The notes under the pieces are model-generated. The model saw nothing but the letters and a program-made list of their open reading frames with translations. It made no database searches and was not told where the DNA came from. This document shows, piece by piece, positions 33,817-40,351 of a stretch of 40,351 nt of DNA. Numbering within the stretch: position 1 is the stretch's first letter; every line of letters begins with the position of its first letter. A program made the translations under genes and the position numbers. The DNA comes from a virus: positions 1 through 40,351 of IMG/VR virus record IMGVR_UViG_3300034061_001081; one strand, 5' to 3'.

Positions 33817-34062
33817 TTAGATTTCGTCGAGGTCTGGATCGATTGTGATGTCCGCTGGCTCTTTATGCTTTCCAGCAAGTTTTGTTTTTTTGAATGCTCC
33901 TTGCTCCTCAGTTCCAATAGCTTCAATAGTTTTGATTGCATGGATAAGCGTGGTTACTCCTTCTGGTGGGTTTACATTAAGTAGTAAATACGCCTGTAGT
34001 TTGTTCCAGTCTTCGTGTGAGGTTATTGCCGCGCATAGGGATTTTACTTTTTCTGTTGTCAT
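33817..34062 (-). CDS. Small hypothetical protein between portal and scaffold
   Basis: 81 residues, helical, with a charged C-terminus (KEPADITIDPDLDEI). No family recognised. It starts within the portal stop (ATGA overlap) and ends 3 bp before the scaffold gene, so it is translated with the head-assembly set. It may be a scaffold or portal cofactor. Confidence 0.65.
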   Translation of the reverse strand: MTTEKVKSLCAAITSHEDWNKLQAYLLLNVNPPEGVTTLIHAIKTIEAIGTEEQGAFKKTKLAGKHKEPADITIDPDLDEI

Positions 34063-36527
34063 GTTTGTGTTGGTGTCTGCATTGGAGTTTCTTCCATCTC
34101 AACTTCTTCGGTAGCTTCTGGAGTTTCGACTTCCATTTCTTCAGTCTCTTCTTCTTCCATCTCTGGTTGCTCTGCCTTCATCTTACCTTTGGTCTTCTGA
34201 ATCTCAGCACGGGCTTTAGCCTTCTGAAGCGCAAGTTGGGTGATGCCCTGTTCCTTGCGTTGCTCTGTGCGTTGAGCGTGTGAGATAGAAGCCTTGCCGA
34301 TTGCAATGTCAGCGAGCTTCTTCTTGGTATCAATCTCAATGCCAGATTTAGCAGTGAGGTATTGAAGTTTGACATCTTCCTCAGAGTTTGGTTGACCTTG
34401 TTTCTGAGCTTCAGCTTCTGCCATCTGAACATACACTTGCTGGAGTTCGTCGGCCATTCCTTGAGCCTCGTTCATGCCCTGCATGAATTGTTTCAAGAAG
34501 TCCTGCTTCGATGGGTCTTTGCTGATATACTCAACGTGCGCCATGATGTGACCACCCTTGAACTTGATAGCGCGAACTGCTTTCGAGATTTCTGCAAACT
34601 CTGGATTACCCTGCTGCACAGATTGCATATTCATCTGCAACTGCATTGCCAAGTCTTGGAAGTGACCTTGAGCGTGTTCGATGTGCGGATCAGTTGGCAG
34701 CACAGGGAAGTTTGCAGGGTTGACGAACGCATCAGTCATACCAGCATTCTCAAATCCAATGATACGGGTAGTATCGTCGATCTTGCTTGTCTTAGTATTG
34801 CGGTAACGAGCTACGTTATCTCGTCCCGATAGTGCGGCGATTGCATCTTTAACTGCATTCTCTTGCCCTTCGTTTGCTGGAGTAATTGCTGTAATCTGCA
34901 ATAGCTTCTCTGCTGTGATGAGTTTGAATGATGGGCTACCTGCACCATTGATGAGGTTAGAGCGGATGCTTGTGATGTTCTTCCATTGTGCGGCTTCTTT
35001 CGGAGTTCCGAGTTCTTCAAGAATCTCATAGAACTTCTTAACATACTCATATCCATCATCGCTGGATTTTGCATTAACGAAGCGTTTGTAGAGTTGTTTG
35101 AAGTAAAGAGTTTGGCACTCGTTGAATCGACGAATCTGTGTTCCAGATAGTTTTGCTGACTCAGCGGCATCCAGTTCTGCTTCGCCTTTTGTCCTCTGCT
35201 TTCCTCCAGCGGTAGGTGCGTTGATACGATACTGACCCATGCCCCTATACATATCTCCCATGAAGAACTGCATGAAGCTCATGCTTTCTGCTACTGGAAG
35301 TTGGAAGCGGTTTTGGATGAACTTTGCTCCATCTGGCATTACGCTAATAGGCAACCATTCCATCTGCTTCAGCATCTTAGTTGCGTCTGGCCCTTGTCCT
35401 TCGATCATTAACATGGAGTTGAGTCGGACGGCATCTACCAGCGAGTTCATTGTGAAGTCATACTGGCGGCAAGCAACAAAAGCCGATTCTGCTTGGCTCT
35501 TGATGTCTTGGAAGAGTCCGCTACCAACTGAGTCGGTGAGCATATACATGATCTCATCCCATGAGTCGAAGAGTCCAATCTTGAGCATCAAGAACCCGTG
35601 TTGGGTTCGGATGTCATCTTCGCTGATTTTGCCAGCACCTTTGATGTTGGAGTTGATGTAATCGGAGATTGGCTGGTAGTCTTGAAGGATAATCGCTTTA
35701 CTGATTTTGCCGTCAAACTCTCTCCAGTAAACTTCGTAGAGGTCAATCTTCTGGTTGACCGATAGTGACCAGTTGAATCCAGATTCGCTGATCGTGCGGA
35801 AGAAGTCTTCGCGGGTCTTGCGGTGGTTGCTGAATGCACGATGAAATCGGATAGCGTCAATTGCTGCGTCCACATTCCATCCCATTGCTTCTGCTGCTGC
35901 ACGATTCTCGATCTTCTTGTATAGTTCGTATGGAGTCAAACGGACACGGCGAACAAACTCCTCAAGGTTGCAGAAGTCGATCCTAATGTCGTCTGGAAAG
36001 AGAAGGTCGGAGAGGAAAACGTGTTCTGGCATCCATCCCATTGGTGAATCCCACATTCCAATCCCCTTTCCATACAACAACATTTCCTCAAGGTCTTGCT
36101 CTGTATTGTAGAGGTATCCGGGCCATTCTCGGATTGCTTGGTCGAATGCTTGGGAAATGTTCTCTGAGTTAACGAGTCGTTCTTTTTCATTGCCAAATTT
36201 GCTCTTGATCGTGCAGCAAGCCTGCCGTTCCGTAATTACATCGTAGTAACTGGACTTCTGGTTATCTACAATGAATCCAAGTTGTCCGTAGTTTACATCC
36301 GATTGCCAAGGCAGACGCTTCTCAGCAAGTTTGCTATACCCTGTAGGGGGAAACATCTTATACGCCTTATAGATACGGATGCGTTTATTCTCGCGCCCGA
36401 TGTTAGCGAGTCGCAAATGATTTGCTATGTTCCAAGCGTGATTCGCATTGGAGATTCGTGTTTCTGGTGGATTGCCGTCTTGGTCGAGAGTGGCAAGTGA
36501 GAAGTTGTCGTTTCCTACGGATAGCAT
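34059..36527 (-). CDS. Portal protein (head-tail connector, gp8-like)
   Basis: 822 residues. The first half has portal-type segments (HLRLANIGRENKRIRIYKAY, YYDVITERQACCTIKSKFG, MLLYGKGIGMWDSPMGWMPE). The C-terminal third has a long coiled coil (about 690-775, TKKKLADIAIGKASISHAQR) and a very acidic Glu/Thr/Pro tail. The length matches large podovirus portals. It is followed by the scaffold and capsid genes. Palindrome site 17 ends 7 nt before its ATG and no Shine-Dalgarno sequence is visible. The family is recognised by pattern and neighbours. Confidence 0.75.
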   Translation of the reverse strand: MLSVGNDNFSLATLDQDGNPPETRISNANHAWNIANHLRLANIGRENKRIRIYKAYKMFPPTGYSKLAEKRLPWQSDVNYGQLGFIVDNQKSSYYDVITERQACCTIKSKFGNEKERLVNSENISQAFDQAIREWPGYLYNTEQDLEEMLLYGKGIGMWDSPMGWMPEHVFLSDLLFPDDIRIDFCNLEEFVRRVRLTPYELYKKIENRAAAEAMGWNVDAAIDAIRFHRAFSNHRKTREDFFRTISESGFNWSLSVNQKIDLYEVYWREFDGKISKAIILQDYQPISDYINSNIKGAGKISEDDIRTQHGFLMLKIGLFDSWDEIMYMLTDSVGSGLFQDIKSQAESAFVACRQYDFTMNSLVDAVRLNSMLMIEGQGPDATKMLKQMEWLPISVMPDGAKFIQNRFQLPVAESMSFMQFFMGDMYRGMGQYRINAPTAGGKQRTKGEAELDAAESAKLSGTQIRRFNECQTLYFKQLYKRFVNAKSSDDGYEYVKKFYEILEELGTPKEAAQWKNITSIRSNLINGAGSPSFKLITAEKLLQITAITPANEGQENAVKDAIAALSGRDNVARYRNTKTSKIDDTTRIIGFENAGMTDAFVNPANFPVLPTDPHIEHAQGHFQDLAMQLQMNMQSVQQGNPEFAEISKAVRAIKFKGGHIMAHVEYISKDPSKQDFLKQFMQGMNEAQGMADELQQVYVQMAEAEAQKQGQPNSEEDVKLQYLTAKSGIEIDTKKKLADIAIGKASISHAQRTEQRKEQGITQLALQKAKARAEIQKTKGKMKAEQPEMEEEETEEMEVETPEATEEVEMEETPMQTPTQT

Positions 36528-36534
36528 ATGTTTT

Positions 36535-36548
36535 TATCGGTTACGATA
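36535..36548 (-). repeat. Dispersed palindrome, site 17 (TAAC on - strand)
   Basis: TATCG-GTTA-CGATA (+) 7 nt before the portal ATG, overlapping the stop codon region (36541) of the upstream 125-residue gene. Confidence 0.9.
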
Positions 36549-36918
36549 ATTTGTTTAGTGCAGTCCTTCTTTTATTGCAAGAAGAACATCCTCTCGCTTT
36601 ATGCTCAAGTTTAGTTCCTAAAACCTTATCAGTAGCCGCTGCTACAGTGTGGATAGCTTGGGCAATACGATCACCAAGTCCATCAGCATACCAGCAACGC
36701 TCGCTTGGTTGACGCTGGCAAATTTGATCTTCAACCATCTGCTCAATGTTACTTGGTAGTTCAACTCCGTTTGAGCGATAATCCTTCTGGATATTCTGCA
36801 TCAAGCTACTCCATGTGCTTCCGTAAACAATCGCAGGGAATGTGAGTTTATCACGCTTGATCTCATACTTCCAATACCAGCCGCCGACTGGAGCGAGGTT
36901 TTTGTTTTTCAGTTTCAT
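36541..36918 (-). CDS. Small Cys-containing phage protein
   Basis: 125 residues. The N-terminus reads GGWYWKYEIKRDKLTFPAIV, then a VELPSNIEQMVEDQICQRQP segment, and a C-terminal GCSSCNKRRTALNKLS with a CxxC that could bind metal. Similar small phage proteins near portals are familiar, but I cannot name the function. It is the first gene after the promoter at 36934-36961 and has AAAGG 4 nt before its ATG, one of the few visible ribosome-binding sites. Confidence 0.6.
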   Translation of the reverse strand: MKLKNKNLAPVGGWYWKYEIKRDKLTFPAIVYGSTWSSLMQNIQKDYRSNGVELPSNIEQMVEDQICQRQPSERCWYADGLGDRIAQAIHTVAAATDKVLGTKLEHKARGCSSCNKRRTALNKLS

Positions 36919-36933
36919 CTTGCCTTTGCACGG

Positions 36934-36961
36934 AAAATATATTTTCTTATTGATATGTCAA
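36934..36961 (-). promoter_or_regulatory. Sigma-70-like promoter of the portal operon
   Basis: On the - strand TTGACA (36956-36961), 16 bp, TATTTT (36934-36939). The -35 box overlaps the start codon of the divergent terminase gene (ATG 36955-36957), so the two transcription units compete for the same bases. Confidence 0.65.
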
Positions 36962-38805
36962 GAGTTTTTTCTTCCAACAAGGGTATTCAAAAATATGGGA
37001 TGAGGTTTCCAGAAAACTTAGACGAACTTGGAATAGAACTTTATTGCTATGCAATTTCTCATAACAAGTATGGAAAAAAATACTGTATCGAACACAACAT
37101 TAACCTAAATGATTTTAAGTTACTATCTCCATCTGAACATTTCCTTAATGCTGTAAAACTTCAATGGCCGACTGAAGTTTCTATCTATAATCGAGGATAT
37201 GCAAATACTCAGTTGATTAGGACGCTTGATGAGTTGTGTTCCAATACCGACATCTGCTTGGCAGGCGCAGCTTCGATGGGTAAGTCGTTCCCAGTTGCAC
37301 TTTGGGTTTATCTTGATTGGTGTTCTGCCCCGCATTGCACTTCTTCTTGGGTTGCTACTACCACTCTCGGTGCGTCCGAAGATCGTATCTGGGGTATCAT
37401 TTCTAAACTTTGGAAGTGCGCCCGTGTTCAGATTGGCAAACTTGTAGACTATCGCCACATGATTGTTTGGGGCGGGGCATCGAACGACGAGGACAAAGAT
37501 TATCGTAATGCGATAAAAGCTCTCGCCTTTCAGTCTGGTAACGAAGGTCAGAAGGCTATTGATACTACCCGTGGTCGTAAGAATGATCGTGTTCGTTTGG
37601 CACTTGATGAGTTGCCCGAAATGGAACTTGGAGCTATCACGGCGAGAACCAACTTAGCATCCAACAACGACAAGGTGTTTATTGGAATTGGCAACCCATC
37701 TACAGGCGACAATCCACATACCCGCTGGTGTTTACCAAAAGGAGGTTCAAATTTTGATTCCGTGAACCAAAACATGGATAAATGGGAAACCGAAACTGGA
37801 GTTTGCCTGTTCTATAACGGAATGAAGTCACCGAACTTTCAAGCACCAGAAGGCGAACCATCTCCATTCCCGTTTCTAATGGATCGTGAGAAGCAGAGTG
37901 ATATGCTCCGTCTTTCTTATGGCGACGAGAATGCTATCGACTATGTGCGTAATGCTATCGGATGGTGGCCGAAGAGTGGATTTGCTCAGACTATCCTAAC
38001 CGCTGATTTGATTCGTAATGCTGATACCAACGAAGAACCACTTTGGGATTCTGAAGGATTTACTAAGGTAGCAGGGTTTGATACTGCATTTACAGTTGGT
38101 GGTGACCGATGCGTTCTGACTATCGCCAAACTTGGGTATGTGCGCGGGACTCGCAATCGTGTTATGTGGCTTGAGAGTCAGAAGGTAATCCAACTCTCTG
38201 CCAATGCCGCTGCTGAGTTTGAAATTCAACTTGCTACTGAAGTTGTTGCTTTATGTCGCACCGCTGGTGTCCAACCATCCAAGTTTGGTATGGACGTGTC
38301 TGGTGATGGTGGCCGAGTTGGACAGGCTATCATTCGTGAGTGGCTACGTTTTGACGCATCTGGAGCTGCTATCGCTCTTATCTCATCTATGGGTAAACCT
38401 ACTGACCGAATTGCGGCAGAGGTTGATAAACGCCCGTGTAAGGATGTTTATGATAGGTTGGTATCTGAATACTACTACTCAGCTTATCATGCTTTCAAGA
38501 GTCGTGTTATCTTTGGGATTGATCCTGCTTCGGATTTGGCGCGTGAACTTTGCCTGCGCCGATACACGATCAAGTCCAAGAAGATTGCCATTGAGACTAA
38601 AGATGAGCTTAAAGGAAGAACTGGATATTCGCCCGACTTGAGCGATAGCCTAATCTACGCCCTCGAAATGGCGCGGCGTAATGGACTTATTTTTATCGGA
38701 AACGATAAACCAGTTCCAACTAACCGATTCTGGGCGCGTGATGAAAAGCCAGTCGAATCATTCGCTGATGATGACTACGGATCAGACGATAACGGAGATT
38801 GGTAA
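36955..38805 (+). CDS. terL: Terminase large subunit
   Basis: 616 residues. The ATPase has Walker A GAASMGKS (104-111) and Walker B VRLALDE (213-219, Asp218-Glu219). The RNase-H-type nuclease follows with AGFDTAF (Asp376), FGMDVSGDGG (Asp447) and DLSDSLIYAL (Asp564), the usual three acidic residues. It packages DNA into the prohead through the portal. It is transcribed in the opposite direction to the head and tail genes. No small terminase subunit was recognised nearby. Palindrome site 18 lies near its 3' end. Confidence 0.88.
   Translation: MSRVFSSNKGIQKYGMRFPENLDELGIELYCYAISHNKYGKKYCIEHNINLNDFKLLSPSEHFLNAVKLQWPTEVSIYNRGYANTQLIRTLDELCSNTDICLAGAASMGKSFPVALWVYLDWCSAPHCTSSWVATTTLGASEDRIWGIISKLWKCARVQIGKLVDYRHMIVWGGASNDEDKDYRNAIKALAFQSGNEGQKAIDTTRGRKNDRVRLALDELPEMELGAITARTNLASNNDKVFIGIGNPSTGDNPHTRWCLPKGGSNFDSVNQNMDKWETETGVCLFYNGMKSPNFQAPEGEPSPFPFLMDREKQSDMLRLSYGDENAIDYVRNAIGWWPKSGFAQTILTADLIRNADTNEEPLWDSEGFTKVAGFDTAFTVGGDRCVLTIAKLGYVRGTRNRVMWLESQKVIQLSANAAAEFEIQLATEVVALCRTAGVQPSKFGMDVSGDGGRVGQAIIREWLRFDASGAAIALISSMGKPTDRIAAEVDKRPCKDVYDRLVSEYYYSAYHAFKSRVIFGIDPASDLARELCLRRYTIKSKKIAIETKDELKGRTGYSPDLSDSLIYALEMARRNGLIFIGNDKPVPTNRFWARDEKPVESFADDDYGSDDNGDW
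38694..38707 (+). repeat. Dispersed palindrome, site 18 (GAAA on + strand)
   Basis: TATCG-GAAA-CGATA in the terminase gene, coding FIGNDK. On this + strand gene the A-rich centre is again on the sense strand. Confidence 0.8.
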
Positions 38806-38830
38806 TACTGGGCCAAGGCGTTACTCTTGG

Positions 38831-39094
38831 TCATGGTTTTAGTGACGGCCCCATGTATTGCCGTTTGGCTCTTTTTGCCACTTTACACAAGACTACTTCA
38901 AAGCTCGCAGTTAGCTGCATGACTCCATGCTTCCCAGTAAAGATATTGTCACGCCGCACAATTGATGTCCCTTGGCCATCCATGTTGCCATTGTGCGCTT
39001 TTCTACATCTACTATCTCGTCGGGAATGCCCAATCCGAATTGGATGAATACGTTCGTCTGGCAAAAGAACGTGACAAATTATTCCAAAGATCAA
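38831..39094 (-). CDS. Doubtful small protein
   Basis: 87 residues from a TTG start overlapping the stop of the preceding gene (TTGA). Basic and Arg/His-rich (HPIRIGHSRRDSRCRKAHNG, VAKRAKRQYMGPSLKP). No family recognised, and + strand reading frames overlap it. It fills the otherwise empty 285 bp between the terminase gene and the 39091-39315 gene, and the coupling favours it only weakly. Confidence 0.35.
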   Translation of the reverse strand: MIFGIICHVLLPDERIHPIRIGHSRRDSRCRKAHNGNMDGQGTSIVRRDNIFTGKHGVMQLTASFEVVLCKVAKRAKRQYMGPSLKP

Positions 39095-39315
39095 TCAAGA
39101 ATTCCTTCAAGTTCCAAAGTATTTGCTACTTCTTCTGGAACTACAATACGAATTATCTTCTCTCCGTCAAGATGTCCAAGAGTTTCATTAAGTCGGATGT
39201 CGCTTTTCTTCACCCAACATTGATTAAACTTCTGACGAAACAGAATCTTCTCCGGTGTATTGCTTACTTCAGTTCCCTCGCAGATGATGCGGGATTCAAA
39301 CGTGTTTGTATTCAT
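39091..39315 (-). CDS. Small hypothetical protein
   Basis: 74 residues with a GHLDGEKIIRIVVPEEVANT segment; no known domain recognised. It overlaps the end of the HNH gene by 20 nt, so it is probably co-translated in the XRE-HNH operon. Confidence 0.6.
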   Translation of the reverse strand: MNTNTFESRIICEGTEVSNTPEKILFRQKFNQCWVKKSDIRLNETLGHLDGEKIIRIVVPEEVANTLELEGILD

Positions 39316-39616
39316 AAATTAAATAATTGTTCTCTCTGGCCCATGCAGGATTGTCGTGGATTTTATTATGGCAGGGACGGCAAACCGCCATGAATGTTGC
39401 CATGTTGCAAAGGTTCTTACCTCGCTTTGCCTTATGATGAATGTCAGTAGCTGGACAACCGCACACTTCACAATTCGGTTTAAGGTTGAAATAAAGTGTC
39501 CGTGCCACTTTATACTTTTCATTCTCTTCACGCTTGCGGTCACTAAATACCTTTAGTTTTCCTCCGCGCTTTTTGAAACCCGTTTTTGCTTTAAGTGGGG
39601 TTTTTCTTCGTAGCAT
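39296..39616 (-). CDS. HNH endonuclease
   Basis: 106 residues. The start MLRRKTPLKAKTGFKKRG is typical of small phage HNH proteins. CEVCGC (Cys49, Cys52) and CRPCH (Cys79, Cys82) are the zinc pairs; TDIHHKAKRG (His60, His61) and the downstream NKIH (His87) form the beta-beta-alpha-metal site. Such enzymes can nick DNA in packaging or spread as homing nucleases. Here it lies within an XRE operon, not next to a terminase start. It overlaps the XRE gene by 64 nt in another frame. Confidence 0.8.
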   Translation of the reverse strand: MLRRKTPLKAKTGFKKRGGKLKVFSDRKREENEKYKVARTLYFNLKPNCEVCGCPATDIHHKAKRGKNLCNMATFMAVCRPCHNKIHDNPAWARENNYLIYEYKHV

Positions 39617-39864
39617 AGTGCGATTACTTTCTCTACTTGTTCTTTCTTTAGGATGCTCTTGGAGTTTACTTCGATCTGGTTGATGAGTGATCCAGTCACG
39701 CCGATCTTCTCACCAAGTTCTCGGACAGTCAACCGCAACATCCTGCGAGTCTCACGCAATTGGGTGGCGAAAGTTTTCCTTCCGATAGAACGAACCATGC
39801 GTGATTGCTCGTAGGCAGTCATGCAGGACTCATATGCGTCTTCTAAAGGATGTCTCATTTCCAT
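39553..39864 (-). CDS. XRE-family regulator
   Basis: 103 residues from the ATG at 39862-39864, or 101 from the ATG at 39856-39858. The latter fits better if the transcript starts near 39860, as predicted from the promoter. Residues about 33-70 (FATQLRETRRMLRLTVRELG, then VTGSLINQIEVNSKS) form a Cro/C1-type helix-turn-helix. It is divergent from the + strand gene at 39921, with both -35 boxes back to back, so it probably controls its own and the neighbour's transcription. It is one candidate for binding the dispersed palindrome, although no copy lies in this divergent gap. Confidence 0.75.
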   Translation of the reverse strand: MEMRHPLEDAYESCMTAYEQSRMVRSIGRKTFATQLRETRRMLRLTVRELGEKIGVTGSLINQIEVNSKSILKKEQVEKVIALCYEEKPHLKQKRVSKSAEEN

Positions 39865-39866
39865 AA

Positions 39867-39895
39867 AAAATAAACCAAGAGTATTGACAAGTCAA
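39867..39895 (-). promoter_or_regulatory. Promoter of the XRE operon
   Basis: On the - strand TTGACT, 17 bp, TATTTT. Its -35 hexamer abuts the -35 of the opposite promoter. The -10 is 2 nt from the first ATG of the XRE gene, so the message would be leaderless or start at the second ATG (39858). Confidence 0.65.
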
Positions 39896-39912
39896 CACTT
39901 TTTTGTTACTAT
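39884..39912 (+). promoter_or_regulatory. Promoter of the 39921 gene
   Basis: TTGACA (39884-39889), 17 bp, TACTAT (39907-39912). The ATG at 39921 is 8 nt after the -10, so the message is likely leaderless. TTGAC-AA-GTCAA at 39884-39895 is a palindrome covering both -35 boxes and could be an XRE operator. Confidence 0.75.
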
Positions 39913-39920
39913 GATTGCTT

Positions 39921-40289
39921 ATGGATAACACTAACAACATCAAAGACAACGCAGAAAAAATATTAGTTGAAACAAGGAGAACTGTCATGGTTACCAATAT
40001 GTCTTTAGCCACAGCTTTAGGCACTCCTTTCATGGCTACCTACGAAAATGATGACGGCATTCTTGTCATGGCACTCAAGCCTAATAACACCGCAATTATT
40101 GCGGCAACTGGCAATAACAGTAATACTGTCATTAAGGCAGATATTATTATTACAACGGATGGTATCGGTGAACGCCGCACCACATTCCAGTGCGAGACAG
40201 AAGAAGATGCCAGTCAAATCTGGGACTTACTCAATGATAGAATGTTTGAGTGGTCGAAAGGTGAAGTTGAGCAGGTTGAATTGGACTGA
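39921..40289 (+). CDS. Hypothetical protein divergent from XRE
   Basis: 122 residues from the ATG at 39921, chosen because it lies at the expected transcription start; a TTG at 39915 is possible but less likely. A helical start (MDNTNNIKDNAEKILVETRR) is followed by a beta-rich middle and an acidic helical end (EEDASQIWDLLNDRMFEWSK). No family recognised. It is divergent from the XRE gene and followed 1 bp later by palindrome site 19. It may be an early or control gene product. Confidence 0.65.
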   Translation: MDNTNNIKDNAEKILVETRRTVMVTNMSLATALGTPFMATYENDDGILVMALKPNNTAIIAATGNNSNTVIKADIIITTDGIGERRTTFQCETEEDASQIWDLLNDRMFEWSKGEVEQVELD

Positions 40290-40318
40290 TTATCGTAACC
40301 GATAATACGGAGTATAAT
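40290..40318 (+). promoter_or_regulatory. Possible promoter overlapping palindrome site 19
   Basis: TATAAT at 40313-40318 with a weak -35 (TTATCG, 40290-40295) at a 17-bp distance. The -35 lies within the palindrome, so a bound protein would block or replace -35 recognition. The gene it serves lies beyond the window edge. Confidence 0.5.
40291..40304 (+). repeat. Dispersed palindrome, site 19 (TAAC on + strand)
   Basis: TATCG-TAAC-CGATA immediately after the stop of the 39921 gene and upstream of TATAAT. Flanked by T and A (16-bp match). Confidence 0.9.
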
Positions 40319-40351
40319 GTAGAACACTTATTCAAATGTGACTGCATTTAT

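Noticed and set aside
38811-38832. CCAAG/CTTGG inverted repeat after the terminase stop as a terminator
   Set aside because: The stem has only five strong pairs and no T run follows.
38962-39393. + strand reading frames opposite the HNH and 74-residue genes
   Set aside because: They lie antisense to the HNH gene with intact motifs and show no recognisable product.

Overview
The window looks like about 40 kb of a tailed phage of podovirus type. The basis is a block running from a portal protein through scaffold and major capsid, many adhesins, two tail-tube/nozzle-like proteins, a cupin-like protein and three consecutive internal-virion-like proteins ending in a 2768-residue giant. This is the T7-type order (gp8-9-10, fibres, gp11-12, gp14-15-16). 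No integrase, tRNA, CRISPR array, insertion sequence or RNA polymerase gene is visible. The host cannot be named. Four promoters look like ordinary sigma-70 type (TTGACA/TACTAT), which argues against a Bacteroidetes-type -33/-7 promoter. Many genes start after A-rich leaders with no clear Shine-Dalgarno sequence.

Layout. Positions 1-1220 (+) hold the C-terminal part of an SF2 helicase, ending at a bidirectional terminator. Positions 1286-4691 (-) are an early/replication-recombination operon: a small gene, a PD-(D/E)XK nuclease with a Cys cluster, a small gene, an OB-like protein, a KorB/ParB-HTH-like protein and a probable Acb2/Tad1-hairpin (DUF7681) anti-defence protein. Positions 4692-4894 carry the promoter of that operon and the terminator of the late operon. 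Positions 4895-36918 (-) are the late region: internal virion proteins, tail proteins, five or six fibre or adhesin genes, a metallophosphoesterase with a small DNA-binding-like protein, a compact lysis cassette (26089-27132, with small genes joined by stop/start overlaps), the major capsid with its own promoter, scaffold and portal. Positions 36955-38805 (+) encode the large terminase. Positions 38831-39864 (-) are a short operon of an XRE regulator, an HNH protein and two small genes, divergent from a + strand gene at 39921-40289.

The most unusual signal is a dispersed palindrome, TATCG-KNNM-CGATA, present 19 times by direct reading (about 0.05 expected by chance). Ten copies lie between genes and nine inside genes, in at least two reading frames. 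Spacing is even (955-4619 bp, no close pairs). Six copies end 0-8 nt before a start codon. In 13 of 15 asymmetric copies the A-rich centre (KAAM) is on the transcribed-sense strand, and the two exceptions lie in the two gaps between a terminator and the next transcription unit. This resembles a genome-wide regulon such as the mycobacteriophage L5 stoperators or the RK2 KorB operators, or an RNA stem-tetraloop placed at start codons. Candidate binding proteins are encoded in the window (the KorB/ParB-like protein at 1577-2563 and the XRE protein at 39553-39864). The link is inference.
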